Positions 40,221 through 48,230 of a DNA stretch of 48,487 nucleotides are shown in pieces (within the stretch, counting starts at the first letter, position 1; the number at the start of each line of letters is the position of its first letter). Under the pieces are notes generated by a model. It saw nothing but the letters and a program-made list of their open reading frames with translations, made no database searches and had not been told where the DNA came from. Origin of the DNA: Pseudomonas sp. (GTDB taxonomy: Bacteria; Pseudomonadota; Gammaproteobacteria; Pseudomonadales; Pseudomonadaceae); assembly GCA_030699825.1 (NCBI GenBank), contig JAUYKV010000069.1, positions 72,421 to 120,907 of the forward strand, read 5' to 3'. The translations under genes were made by a program, and so were the position numbers.

Positions 40221-41507
40221 ATGTCCATCGATCCGTCTTTCAATCCAACGTCTCTGCTGCGCGAGCTGTTTGCCAGCGCCATTGACGCCGCCCACCCACG
40301 CCAGGTGCTGGCCGACTACCTGCCCGCCGACCGCAGTGGCCGGGTCATCGTCATCGGCGCCGGCAAGGCCGCCGCGGCCATGGCCGAGGTGATCGAGCGC
40401 GAATGGCAGGGCGAAGTCTCCGGCCTGGTGGTGACCCGCTACGAGCACGGCGCCGACTGCAGGAAAATCGAGGTGGTCGAGGCCGCCCACCCGGTACCGG
40501 ACGACGCCGGCGAACGGGTCGCCCGCCGCGTGCTGGAGCTGGTCAGCAACCTGACGGAAAGCGACCGGGTGATCTTCCTGCTCTCCGGCGGCGGCTCTTC
40601 CCTGCTGGTCCTGCCGGCCGACGGCATCAGCCTCAAGGACAAACAGGCGATCAACAAGGCACTGCTCAAATCCGGCGCCACCATCGGCGAGATGAACTGC
40701 GTGCGCAAGCACCTCTCGGCGATCAAGGGCGGCCGCCTGGCCAAGGCCTGCTGGCCGGCCAGCGTCTACACCTACGCGATTTCCGACGTACCGGGCGACG
40801 AGGCTACGGTGATCGCCTCCGGCCCGACCGTGGCCGACCCGACCACCTCGGCCGAAGCCCTGGCGATCCTCAACCGCTACGCCATCGAGATCCCGAGCAA
40901 GGTCAGCGCCTGGCTGCAGAGTCCGGCCTCGGAAACGGTCAAGCCTGGCGACCCCTGCCTGACGCGCAGCCACTTCCAGCTAATCGCCCGCCCCCAGCAG
41001 TCCCTCGATGCCGCCGCCGCCAAGGTGCGCGAAGCCGGTCTCGGCGTGCTGATCCTCGGCGACCTGGAGGGCGAATCGCGCGAGGTGGCCAAGGTGCATG
41101 CCGGCATCGCCAAACAGGTGCTGCTGCATGGCCAGCCGATCAAGCCGCCCTGCGTGATCCTCTCCGGCGGCGAGACCACCGTGACGGTGCGCGGCCATGG
41201 GCGTGGCGGGCGCAACGCCGAATTCCTCCTGAGCCTGACCGATAGCCTCAAGGGTCTGCCCGGGGTCTATGCCCTGGCTGGTGATACCGACGGCATCGAC
41301 GGCTCGGAAGACAACGCCGGCGCGCTGATGACCCCGGACAGCTATGCCCGCGCCGCCCAGTTGGGCCTGAGTGCCAGCGACGAACTGCACGACAACAACG
41401 GCTATGGCTATTTCGCCGCCCTCGACGCGCTGATCGTCACCGGGCCGACCCGTACCAACGTCAACGATTTCCGCGCCATTCTGATTCTCGAGAGCCCTGC
41501 CCCATGA
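40221..41507 (+). CDS. ttuD: Glycerate 2-kinase, MOFRL family (often annotated hydroxypyruvate reductase TtuD)
   Basis: A 428-residue member of the GckA/TtuD family. Recognisable segments are VIGAGKAAAAMAEVIE, FLLSGGGSSLLVLPADGISL, CVRKHLSAIKGGRLAKA and the MOFRL domain with SGGETTVTVRGHGRGGRNAE and GDTDGIDGSEDNAGALM. The family was named for hydroxypyruvate reduction, but characterised members are ATP-dependent glycerate 2-kinases; that activity fits here, between GlxR (making glycerate) and Pyk. Its stop overlaps the pyk start, so the two enzymes are made in step. Confidence 0.93.
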   Translation: MSIDPSFNPTSLLRELFASAIDAAHPRQVLADYLPADRSGRVIVIGAGKAAAAMAEVIEREWQGEVSGLVVTRYEHGADCRKIEVVEAAHPVPDDAGERVARRVLELVSNLTESDRVIFLLSGGGSSLLVLPADGISLKDKQAINKALLKSGATIGEMNCVRKHLSAIKGGRLAKACWPASVYTYAISDVPGDEATVIASGPTVADPTTSAEALAILNRYAIEIPSKVSAWLQSPASETVKPGDPCLTRSHFQLIARPQQSLDAAAAKVREAGLGVLILGDLEGESREVAKVHAGIAKQVLLHGQPIKPPCVILSGGETTVTVRGHGRGGRNAEFLLSLTDSLKGLPGVYALAGDTDGIDGSEDNAGALMTPDSYARAAQLGLSASDELHDNNGYGYFAALDALIVTGPTRTNVNDFRAILILESPAP

Positions 41508-42919
41508 GTCCTGACAAGAAAGTCAAAATCCTCGCCACCCTCGGCCCGGCGGTTGAAGGCATAGACGATATCCGTCACCTGGTCGAGGCCGGGGTCAATC
41601 TGTTCCGCCTCAACTTCAGCCACGGCGAACACGCCGACCACGCCCAGCGCTACGCCTGGGTGCGCGAAGTGGAGCGCCAGCTGGACACGCCAATCGGCAT
41701 CCTCATGGACCTGCAAGGGCCAAAGCTGCGCGTTGGCCGTTTTGCCGCAGGCAAGGTCAATCTGCAACGCGGCCAGACCCTGCGTCTGGATCTGGACAGC
41801 ACCCCGGGCGACGTACGCCGGGTCAACCTGCCCCACCCGGAAATCATCGAGGCACTGCAGCCGGGCATGAGCCTGCTGCTCGACGACGGTCGCCTGCGCC
41901 TGAAGGTGACCGCCAAGGAACAGGACGCGGTGATCACCGAAGTGATCGCCGGCGGCGAGCTGTCGGATCGCAAGGGCGTCAATGTGCCCGAAGCGTTGCT
42001 GCAATTGAGCCCGCTGACCGAGAAGGATCGTCGCGATCTGGCCTTCGGCCTGGAACTGGGGGTGGACTGGGTCGCGCTATCGTTCGTCCAGCGCCCGCAG
42101 GACATTATCGAAGCCCGCCAGTTGATCGGCGAGCGCGCCTTGCTGATGGCCAAGATCGAGAAGCCCTCGGCGGTGACTCACCTGGAAGAAATCGCCCGCC
42201 TGTGTGACGCGATCATGGTCGCCCGTGGCGATCTGGGCGTGGAAGTACCGGCGGAAAACGTGCCGCGCATCCAGAAGGACATCATCCGCACCTGCCGCCA
42301 GCTCGGCAAACCGGTTGTGGTGGCCACCCAGATGCTCGAATCCATGCGCTTCTCGCCGGCACCGACCCGCGCCGAAGTCACCGACGTGGCCAATGCCGTG
42401 GCCGAAGGCAGCGATGCGCTGATGCTCTCGGCGGAAACCGCCTCGGGTGACTACCCGCTGGAAGCGGTGCAGATGATGAGCAAGATCATCCGCCAGGTGG
42501 AAAACGGCCCGGACTTCCAGGCCCAGCTCGACGTCGGCCGGCCGCAGGCCGAAGCCACGGCATCGGATGCGATCAGCTGCGCGATCCGCAGGATCAGCTC
42601 GATTTTGCCGGTGGCCGCGCTGGTCAATTACAGCGAATCCGGCGCCTCCAGCCTGCGCGCCTCGCGCGAACGACCGATGGCGCCGATCCTCAGCCTGACC
42701 CCGAACCTGGATACCGCACGGCGCCTGACGGTGGCCTGGGGCATCTATTCGGTGGTCAACCAGCGCCTGCACAAGGTCGAGGAAGTCACCAGCACCGCCC
42801 TGGAAATCGCCCAGGCGCAAGGCATGGCCAGGCGCGGCGACACCCTGGTGATCACCGCCGGCGAACCCTTCGGCCAGCCGGGCAGCACCAATAGCCTGAG
42901 GATCGAAACCCTGCAGTGA
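41504..42919 (+). CDS. pyk: Pyruvate kinase
   Basis: A 471-residue enzyme converting phosphoenolpyruvate and ADP to pyruvate and ATP. It begins KVKILATLGPAVEGIDDIRH with the substrate-binding NLFRLNFSHGEH, has the catalytic lysine in LLMAKIEKPSAV, the metal-binding region MVARGDLGVEVPAENVPRIQ and the C-terminal regulatory domain. The overlap with ttuD (ATGA) makes it the last step of the glyoxylate branch. A pseudomonad usually has a second pyruvate kinase elsewhere, so this one is probably dedicated to growth on glyoxylate precursors. Confidence 0.96.
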   Translation: MSPDKKVKILATLGPAVEGIDDIRHLVEAGVNLFRLNFSHGEHADHAQRYAWVREVERQLDTPIGILMDLQGPKLRVGRFAAGKVNLQRGQTLRLDLDSTPGDVRRVNLPHPEIIEALQPGMSLLLDDGRLRLKVTAKEQDAVITEVIAGGELSDRKGVNVPEALLQLSPLTEKDRRDLAFGLELGVDWVALSFVQRPQDIIEARQLIGERALLMAKIEKPSAVTHLEEIARLCDAIMVARGDLGVEVPAENVPRIQKDIIRTCRQLGKPVVVATQMLESMRFSPAPTRAEVTDVANAVAEGSDALMLSAETASGDYPLEAVQMMSKIIRQVENGPDFQAQLDVGRPQAEATASDAISCAIRRISSILPVAALVNYSESGASSLRASRERPMAPILSLTPNLDTARRLTVAWGIYSVVNQRLHKVEEVTSTALEIAQAQGMARRGDTLVITAGEPFGQPGSTNSLRIETLQ

Positions 42920-42959
42920 GCCATCGCCGTATAGACGCCGGGGAAGCGTGGCTTTTCGC

Positions 42960-43285
42960 TGGGCGGGTTAGGCGCAGGGCGCAGGTTTTCTGGCTGCCCC
43001 GGCTGTACGTTGCGCCGTAACCCGCCATGACGGCTGGATACCCGGCCGCTATCCGGTGGGTTACGCGGCGCTCTGTTTCTGCAGGTGGCCGCCAGCCTGA
43101 GGCTTGCGCCGCTAACCCACCCGAGGTCGCAGATTCGTAGCCTGGATAAGCCTTGGCGCAATCCGGGGAGCGGTCTACCGGATTGCGCTGGCGCTTATTC
43201 GGGCTACGGGAGTTGTGTAGGATGGATGGCGCCTTTTTCATCCGCCATCGCAGTTGGTGGATGGGTGAAGCGTCATCCACCGGCG
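42960..43285. repeat. Tandem set of palindromic repeats after pyk
   Basis: The 421-bp gap 42920-43340 holds no gene but at least four hairpins: GCGGGTTAGGCGC...CGCCGTAACCCGC (about 42963-43024), GGTGGGTTACGCGGCG...CGCCGCTAACCCACC (about 43056-43121), the full GTAGCCTGGATAAGC element at 43137-43207, and GGATGGATGGCGCC...GGATGGGTGAAGCGTCATCC (about 43221-43280). It is the densest repeat block in the window. Confidence 0.65.
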
Positions 43286-43296
43286 ATTGGACCGAT

Positions 43297-43323
43297 AGGC
43301 GCCCTCCCCGGCGCCTGTTTTTT
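43297..43323 (+). terminator. Terminator-like hairpin immediately before the urea-transporter gene
   Basis: Stem AGGCGCC / GGCGCCT with a six-base loop, then G and six T residues. It is 17 bp before the transporter ATG, so it may be the end of the pyk transcript or an attenuator controlling the transporter. Confidence 0.75.
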
Positions 43324-43340
43324 ATTCACAGCGAGCCTCT

Positions 43341-44246
43341 ATGTCGCCACTGCCCACCCAAGCGCTACGCAGCTTGCGCGCCCTGCTCAACGGCTTCAGC
43401 CAGATTTTCCTGCTCAGCCACGCCGGCTGCGGTCTGCTGGTGTTGCTGGCGATCCTGATCGGCACGCCGCAGCTGCTGGGTGGCGCCTTGCTCGGCGGTT
43501 GCAGCAGCCTGCTCACGGCGCAGCGCCGCGGTTACCCGCAAGCCGACATCGACGCCGGGCTATACGGCTACAACGGCATCCTTCTCGGGCTGCTGGTCAG
43601 TGTGCAGTTCAACTGGTGGCCGCTGTTACCGCTGCTGATCATCCTCGTTGCCGGCCTGTCCAGCCTGGTGCTCGCGCCCTGGATGCGCCGCATGCGCGAG
43701 CGCCAGTGGCTGCCGGCCTTCACCTTGCCCTTTGTCGTCTTGAGCTGGCTGTTGTTGTGGCTGGCAGGAGCGCTGCAACTGCAGTTGCACAGCGACCCCG
43801 CCACGGCGACCTACAGCCTTGATTGGTTCACCGGCCTGCTGGCACTGCTGCGCGGCCTGGGCCAGGTGATCTTCATCGACCAGCCCCTGGCCGGGCTGTG
43901 CCTGTGGCTCGGTTTGCTACTGGCCGACCGCCGCGCCGCGCTCTGGGCTCTGCTCGGTTCGGCCGTTGGCTTGAGCCTGGCGCTGTACCAAGGTTGGGCA
44001 CAACACAGCGCCCTCGCCGGCTTATATGGCTACAACGCCACACTGGCGGCCATCGCCTTGAGTCAGGTGCATCGCCAGCCCTGGGCGCCGTTGCTCGGCA
44101 TCGTCCTCGCCCTGCTCCTGCAGCAGGGGTTTACCGCTCTCGGCCTGGCGCCACTGACGATGCCCTTCATTCTCGCCTGCTGGCTGGTCCAGGCCAGCAG
44201 GCGCGCGCTGCTGGCGTTGCGCTACGCGAAAAACCGGGTCATTTAG
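43341..44246 (+). CDS. UT-family urea transporter
   Basis: A 301-residue membrane protein built of two homologous halves. Each contains the UT signature: DAGLYGYNGILLGLL (residues 71-85) and LAGLYGYNATLAAIALSQ in the second half; LTMPFILACWLVQ near the end matches the second-half selectivity segment. The L-P/T-x-P motif is clear in the second half and weaker in the first (WLPAFTLPFVV). Members form trimeric, passive urea channels. Alc and AllA in this window each release urea, so the channel may take up or release urea with purine use. No urease genes are seen here. Confidence 0.9.
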   Translation: MSPLPTQALRSLRALLNGFSQIFLLSHAGCGLLVLLAILIGTPQLLGGALLGGCSSLLTAQRRGYPQADIDAGLYGYNGILLGLLVSVQFNWWPLLPLLIILVAGLSSLVLAPWMRRMRERQWLPAFTLPFVVLSWLLLWLAGALQLQLHSDPATATYSLDWFTGLLALLRGLGQVIFIDQPLAGLCLWLGLLLADRRAALWALLGSAVGLSLALYQGWAQHSALAGLYGYNATLAAIALSQVHRQPWAPLLGIVLALLLQQGFTALGLAPLTMPFILACWLVQASRRALLALRYAKNRVI

Positions 44247-44423
44247 CTCACTAAACTCCCTCATTTTTCGCGTAGCGCGCCTCGCCGCGAATACCAGGAG
44301 ACGCTCTCGCTACGGCGCTCGATATTTTCACAACCTCTGACGCTTGCATTGCAGCACTGGAACTCCCTAGGCTGAGGCACAGAGTCGTTGTCAGCCGCGC
44401 CGAAAGGGAACGCAAAATCCACC

Positions 44424-45263
44424 ATGAATCACTCACCCGACTGGCGCCAGCGCCTGTACATCATCATCTTCCACACCGACACCCCGGCCGGGCAACGCTT
44501 CGACCGTTACCTGCTGCTGGCCATTCTGGCCAGCCTGGTGGTGGTGATGTTCGACAGCATCGACAGCATTAACCGCCAGTACGGCGCACAACTGCTCGGT
44601 CTGGAATGGGGCTTCACCGTCCTGTTCGCCATCGAGTACGTCACGCGCCTGTACTGCTCGCCCAAGCCGCTGCGCTATGCCTTCAGCTTCTTCGGCCTGG
44701 TCGACCTGCTGGCGGTGCTGCCGGCGATCCTCGCCCTGCTGTTCGTCGACGCCCAGTACCTGCTGATGATCCGGGCGATCCGCATGCTGCGGGTGTTCCG
44801 CGTACTCAAGCTCAGCCCCTATCTGCATCAAGCCAACTTCCTGGTTACCGCGCTGCGTGGCAGCCGGCAGAAGATCATCGTGTTCTTCGTCGGCATCGCC
44901 ACCCTGGTCACGGTGTTTGGCACCCTGATGTATGTGATCGAAGGTCCGGCGAACGGCTTCACCAGTATCCCGATCAGCATCTACTGGGCCGTGGTGACCC
45001 TGACCACCGTCGGCTTCGGCGACATCACCCCGAAAACCGCGCTCGGCCAAGCCATGGCGACTCTGGTGATGATCACTGGCTACTCGATCATCGCTGTGCC
45101 CACCGGTATATTCACCGCAGAACTGGCCACGGCGATGCGCGCCGACGGCCAACTCGAACACGATTGTCCGCACTGCCACAAAGATCGCCATGACAGCGCC
45201 GCAGCCTTCTGCAACCGCTGCGGCAGTCCGCTGTATCCCGCGCGGTCGCATGAGCAGGCTTGA
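44424..45263 (+). CDS. Voltage-gated-type potassium channel with C-terminal zinc ribbon
   Basis: A 279-residue six-helix ion channel. The S4 helix has arginines every third residue (R117, R120, R123, R126 in RAIRMLRVFRVLKL), and the pore filter is TVGFGD at 195-200, which indicates K+ selectivity. After S6 a short tail carries C248xxC251 and C263xxC266 (CPHC, CNRC), a zinc-ribbon pattern unusual for such channels. I use the ATG for MNHSPDW; a TTG twelve codons upstream with GAGG before it is an alternative. No functional link with neighbours. The 177-bp gap before it shows only a short GC-rich inverted stretch. Confidence 0.92.
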   Translation: MNHSPDWRQRLYIIIFHTDTPAGQRFDRYLLLAILASLVVVMFDSIDSINRQYGAQLLGLEWGFTVLFAIEYVTRLYCSPKPLRYAFSFFGLVDLLAVLPAILALLFVDAQYLLMIRAIRMLRVFRVLKLSPYLHQANFLVTALRGSRQKIIVFFVGIATLVTVFGTLMYVIEGPANGFTSIPISIYWAVVTLTTVGFGDITPKTALGQAMATLVMITGYSIIAVPTGIFTAELATAMRADGQLEHDCPHCHKDRHDSAAAFCNRCGSPLYPARSHEQA

Positions 45264-45450
45264 CCCGGCGCGCGGGGACGCACACTGGCAGGGCTGCCTG
45301 GCCAGGGATCTCGCGCCATTAGTAGCGCGCGGGGAGGCGCGGAGACGGAAGAACCTGCAAGTGGCACCGCACCAGTTGGCGGCCTGCACCGAGGCTGACA
45401 TTCAGGAAGCGTAGCCCGGATCAGCGTCCAGGCTAGCTCCCGCGTTCGGA

Positions 45451-46140
45451 TCAATACGGCGCTTGACCCTGGCCTTTGCCCTGACCCTGGTTTTGCTGCT
45501 GCCACTGGCCAGCCTGGTTGTCGCCGCCCTGGCTCCTGGGCTGACCTTGCGGGACAGGCCTGATCGAGCCCTTGCCTTGCTGCTGGCTGTTGCCCTGTCC
45601 GCGCTCCCCGCCCTGGCCCTGGTAGCGGCTATCGCCCTGTCCTCGCTCCACGCCCTGACCCTGGTTTTGCTGCTGCCACTGGCCACCCCGGTTGTCGCCG
45701 CCCTGGTTCCTGGGCTGGCCTTGCGGGGCAGGCCTGATCGAGCCCTTGCCTGGCTGCTGGATGTTGCCCTGTCCACGCGCCCCGCCCTGACCCTGGTAGC
45801 TATCGCCGCGGCTATTTCCATACCCCGGAGCGCCTCTGGGAGCGGGGTATTTCTTGTACAGGCCGGGCGGAACTTGGCGATAGTCACGCACTTGCCAGGG
45901 GCCGTCGTAGCGGCTGGACCAGTGCCAGCCGCCGTCGTACCAGCGGTAGTAGTAGCGATCACTGAAGTAGAGATCGGTGTGGCCGAGGCTCACGTAGACA
46001 CTCAGACCCGGGTCCCAGCGCCACTGGCCATACGGAGGTGGATCGTAGGGTGGCCGATAACCGCCGTACCCCCCTGAATATACGGTACAGGCGCTGAGCG
46101 CCAGCAGCAGGACGAACAGGAGTAGCAAGCGGAACTTCAT
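45451..46140 (-). CDS. Repeat-containing lipoprotein (Gln/Gly-rich)
   Basis: A 229-residue lipoprotein. The signal MKFRLLLLFVLLLALSAC ends in a lipobox (LSAC), so Cys18 is lipidated. A Tyr/Trp-rich globular part follows (WRWDPGLSVYVSLGHTDLYF, RYYYRWYDGGWHWSSRYDG). From residue 115 there are two near-identical 58-residue units starting YQGQGG(A/E)RGQGN and ending WQQQNQGQG, rich in Gln and Gly and probably disordered. AAGGAG lies eight bases before the ATG. Function unknown; such proteins are usually anchored in the outer membrane. The second residue after Cys is Val, not Asp, so no inner-membrane retention signal. Confidence 0.87.
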   Translation of the reverse strand: MKFRLLLLFVLLLALSACTVYSGGYGGYRPPYDPPPYGQWRWDPGLSVYVSLGHTDLYFSDRYYYRWYDGGWHWSSRYDGPWQVRDYRQVPPGLYKKYPAPRGAPGYGNSRGDSYQGQGGARGQGNIQQPGKGSIRPAPQGQPRNQGGDNRGGQWQQQNQGQGVERGQGDSRYQGQGGERGQGNSQQQGKGSIRPVPQGQPRSQGGDNQAGQWQQQNQGQGKGQGQAPY

Positions 46141-46299
46141 GGAAGGGACTCCTTCGCAGTGATCTGCTGAGTTTGACAACAAAAGAAGCAGCAAATTGCT
46201 ATCACGGCGAAGCCGGCTGACCGCCGGCCGGATCGCTCATTCGGCTCACCTCGGCGCCATGACCGGGGCGAGTCAGGCGTCGCTGTCGAGGGTAATGGT

Positions 46300-47280
46300 C
46301 TAGCCGCGCTCGACCGGCGCCGAGGTCAGCTCGAAGGGGCTGTTGCTGCGCCGCTGATTGCGGTCTTCGCGCGGAGTGGCGCCGAAGAAGTTGCGGTAGG
46401 CGCTGGAGAAGTGCGGGCCGGAGGAGAAGCCGCAGGACAGGCCGATCTGGATGATCGACTTGCTGGTCTGCATCAGCAGCTGGCGCGCCTTGTTCAGGCG
46501 CAGTTCCAGGTAGTACTGGCTGGGCACCCGATTCAAATACTGCTTGAAGATACGCTCCAGCTGGCGCCGCGAGACGCAGACGTGCTGGGCGATTTCGTCG
46601 GTGGTCAGCGGTTCTTCGATATTCGCCTCCATCAACAGCACCGCCTGGGTCAGCTTGGGATGGCTGGAACCCAGACGGTTCTGCAGCGGAATGCGCTGGC
46701 GCTCGCTGCCCTCGCGAATACGCTCGACCACCAGTTCTTCCGACACCGCGCCGGACAGCTCGGCACCATGATCACGGGCCAGCAGGGCCAGCAACAGGTC
46801 GAGCACGGCCAGGCCGCCACAGGCGCTGAGGCGATCACGGTCCCAGTCGAACAAATGGCTGGTGGCGATGACCTTGGGGAAGCGTTCGCTGAAATCGTCC
46901 TGCCAACGCCAGTGCACGGCGGCGCGGTAACCGTCGAGCAGGCCCAGCTGGGCCAGCGGATAGACCCCGGCGGATATCGCGCCGATCACGCAACCGCTGC
47001 GCACCAGCTGCTTGAGCGCGCAGGACAAGGTCAGGGGCATGGGCGCGGGAGGCTCGTCGGCGAGCAGGAAGAGCTTGTGCACACCGTCCAGCTTGCCCGT
47101 CCAGGGTTCTCCCGGCAGACGCCAGGCGCCTTCGACCGAGGGCTCGGCCTGCATGAACGACAGTTCGTAGACCACGTCGGGGTGGACACGCTGGGCAACA
47201 CGCAAGGCCTCCTCGGCCAACGCCAAGGTCAGGGGTTTGCAGTTGGGCCAAAGCAGGAAGCCGATTCGATGGGCAGTCAT
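46300..47280 (-). CDS. argR: Arginine-responsive transcriptional regulator (AraC family, GlxA type)
   Basis: A 326-residue regulator with an N-terminal class-I glutaminase-amidotransferase/DJ-1-like domain (MTAHRIGFLLWPNCKPLTLA ... GAISAGVYPLAQLGLL) and a C-terminal AraC DNA-binding domain with two helix-turn-helices (TTDEIAQHVCVSRRQLERIF and IIQIGLSCGFSSGPHFSSAY). It closely matches my recollection of P. aeruginosa ArgR, which activates arginine catabolism and uptake and represses arginine synthesis; it is unrelated to E. coli ArgR. It follows aotP, the normal aotJQMOP-argR order. The 167-bp gap suggests it can also have its own promoter. Confidence 0.95.
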   Translation of the reverse strand: MTAHRIGFLLWPNCKPLTLALAEEALRVAQRVHPDVVYELSFMQAEPSVEGAWRLPGEPWTGKLDGVHKLFLLADEPPAPMPLTLSCALKQLVRSGCVIGAISAGVYPLAQLGLLDGYRAAVHWRWQDDFSERFPKVIATSHLFDWDRDRLSACGGLAVLDLLLALLARDHGAELSGAVSEELVVERIREGSERQRIPLQNRLGSSHPKLTQAVLLMEANIEEPLTTDEIAQHVCVSRRQLERIFKQYLNRVPSQYYLELRLNKARQLLMQTSKSIIQIGLSCGFSSGPHFSSAYRNFFGATPREDRNQRRSNSPFELTSAPVERG

Positions 47281-47316
47281 AGGGGCAGTTTAAGCTCTGG
47301 CAGGCATTTAAGGACA

Positions 47317-47346
47317 TGTCACACGGATAAGAATTTCGACTGTCGC
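47317..47346. promoter_or_regulatory. Possible ArgR-binding half-sites before argR
   Basis: TGTCAC (47317) and TGTCGC (47341) occur as a direct repeat 24 bp apart in the aotP-argR gap; Pseudomonas ArgR sites are described as TGTCGC-N8-AA direct repeats. The AA spacing does not fit exactly, and the strand is opposite to argR, so this is weak. It would allow autoregulation. Confidence 0.3.
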
Positions 47347-47447
47347 AGGAGCGGGCCATGCCCACAATAGCAATCTGGCCGCCAATGTAGCGGCCATGGG
47401 ACTAGACGTCCCCGCCGTTCCTGCGATCGGCTAACCGATGCATAGCC

Positions 47448-48212
47448 TTATTTAAGGCTACCAGAGAGAAACTGCTGGAGGCGTTCCGATTGTGGGTTGA
47501 GCAACACTTCGCGCGGGTCGCCACGCTCCTCGACTACCCCCTTGTGGAGGAACACCAACTGATTGGAGACCTCGCGGGCGAAGCCCATTTCGTGGGTGAC
47601 CACCACCATGGTGCGGCCTTCCTGAGCCAGATCCTGCATGACCTTGAGCACCTCGCCGACCAGTTCGGGGTCGAGAGCCGAAGTCGGTTCGTCGAACAGC
47701 ATCACTTCCGGTTCCATGGCCAGGGCCCGAGCAATCGCCACGCGCTGCTGCTCGCCGCCGGACATGTGCGCCGGGTAGGCGTCCTTGCGATGGGCCACGC
47801 CGACTTTGTTCAGGTAATGCTCGGCTTTTTCCCGGGCTTCGGCCTTGGCGATACCGAGCACATGCACCGGCGCTTCCATGACGTTCTCCAGGGCGCTCAT
47901 GTGCGACCACAGGTTGAAATGCTGGAACACCATGGCCAGGCGCGAGCGCATGCGCTGCAACTGCTTGGGGTCGGCGGCCTTGAGCGCGCCTTCCTTGTTG
48001 GCCACCAACTTCAGCTCTTCGCCGTTAAGCAGAATCTTGCCGCCATGGGGCTGTTCGAGCAGGTTGATGCAGCGCAGGAAGGTACTCTTGCCCGAGCCGC
48101 TGGAGCCGATAATGCTGATCACGTCGCCCGCCTTGGCCGCCAGGGACACGCCCTTGAGCACTTCGTGGCTGCCATAGCGCTTGTGCAGATCCTGAACTTC
48201 GAGTTTGTACAT
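47448..48212 (-). CDS. aotP: Arginine/ornithine ABC transporter ATP-binding protein
   Basis: A 254-residue polar-amino-acid uptake ATPase. Walker A is IGSSGSGKSTFLRC, the signature MSGGEQQRVAIARAL, Walker B VMLFDEPTSALDPELV and the switch histidine in VVTHEMGFARE. It is nearly identical in motif order to HisP and AotP, and the argR and AspA-like genes on either side identify it as AotP. The start MYKLEVQDLHKRYG fits the family; an ATG five codons upstream lacks a binding site. The stop overlaps a TAGCCTTA / TAAGGCTA palindrome that could reduce read-through to argR. Confidence 0.95.
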   Translation of the reverse strand: MYKLEVQDLHKRYGSHEVLKGVSLAAKAGDVISIIGSSGSGKSTFLRCINLLEQPHGGKILLNGEELKLVANKEGALKAADPKQLQRMRSRLAMVFQHFNLWSHMSALENVMEAPVHVLGIAKAEAREKAEHYLNKVGVAHRKDAYPAHMSGGEQQRVAIARALAMEPEVMLFDEPTSALDPELVGEVLKVMQDLAQEGRTMVVVTHEMGFAREVSNQLVFLHKGVVEERGDPREVLLNPQSERLQQFLSGSLK

Positions 48213-48230
48213 GGTTTCCACTCTCATGCA

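Noticed and set aside
40221..41507. True hydroxypyruvate reductase as the function of ttuD
   Set aside because: There is no dinucleotide-binding dehydrogenase fold in the sequence; the MOFRL family and the position before pyk fit glycerate 2-kinase.
45249..45413. 54-codon frame starting MSRLDPARGDAHW that overlaps the end of the K+ channel gene
   Set aside because: No recognisable family, no clear ribosome-binding site, and it ends in repeat-like DNA. Probably not a gene, though a tiny overlapping frame cannot be excluded.
45451..45800. Direct repeats that might suggest a CRISPR array
   Set aside because: The repeat is two 174-bp units inside an open frame that encodes a repetitive protein tail; there are no short repeats with unique spacers.
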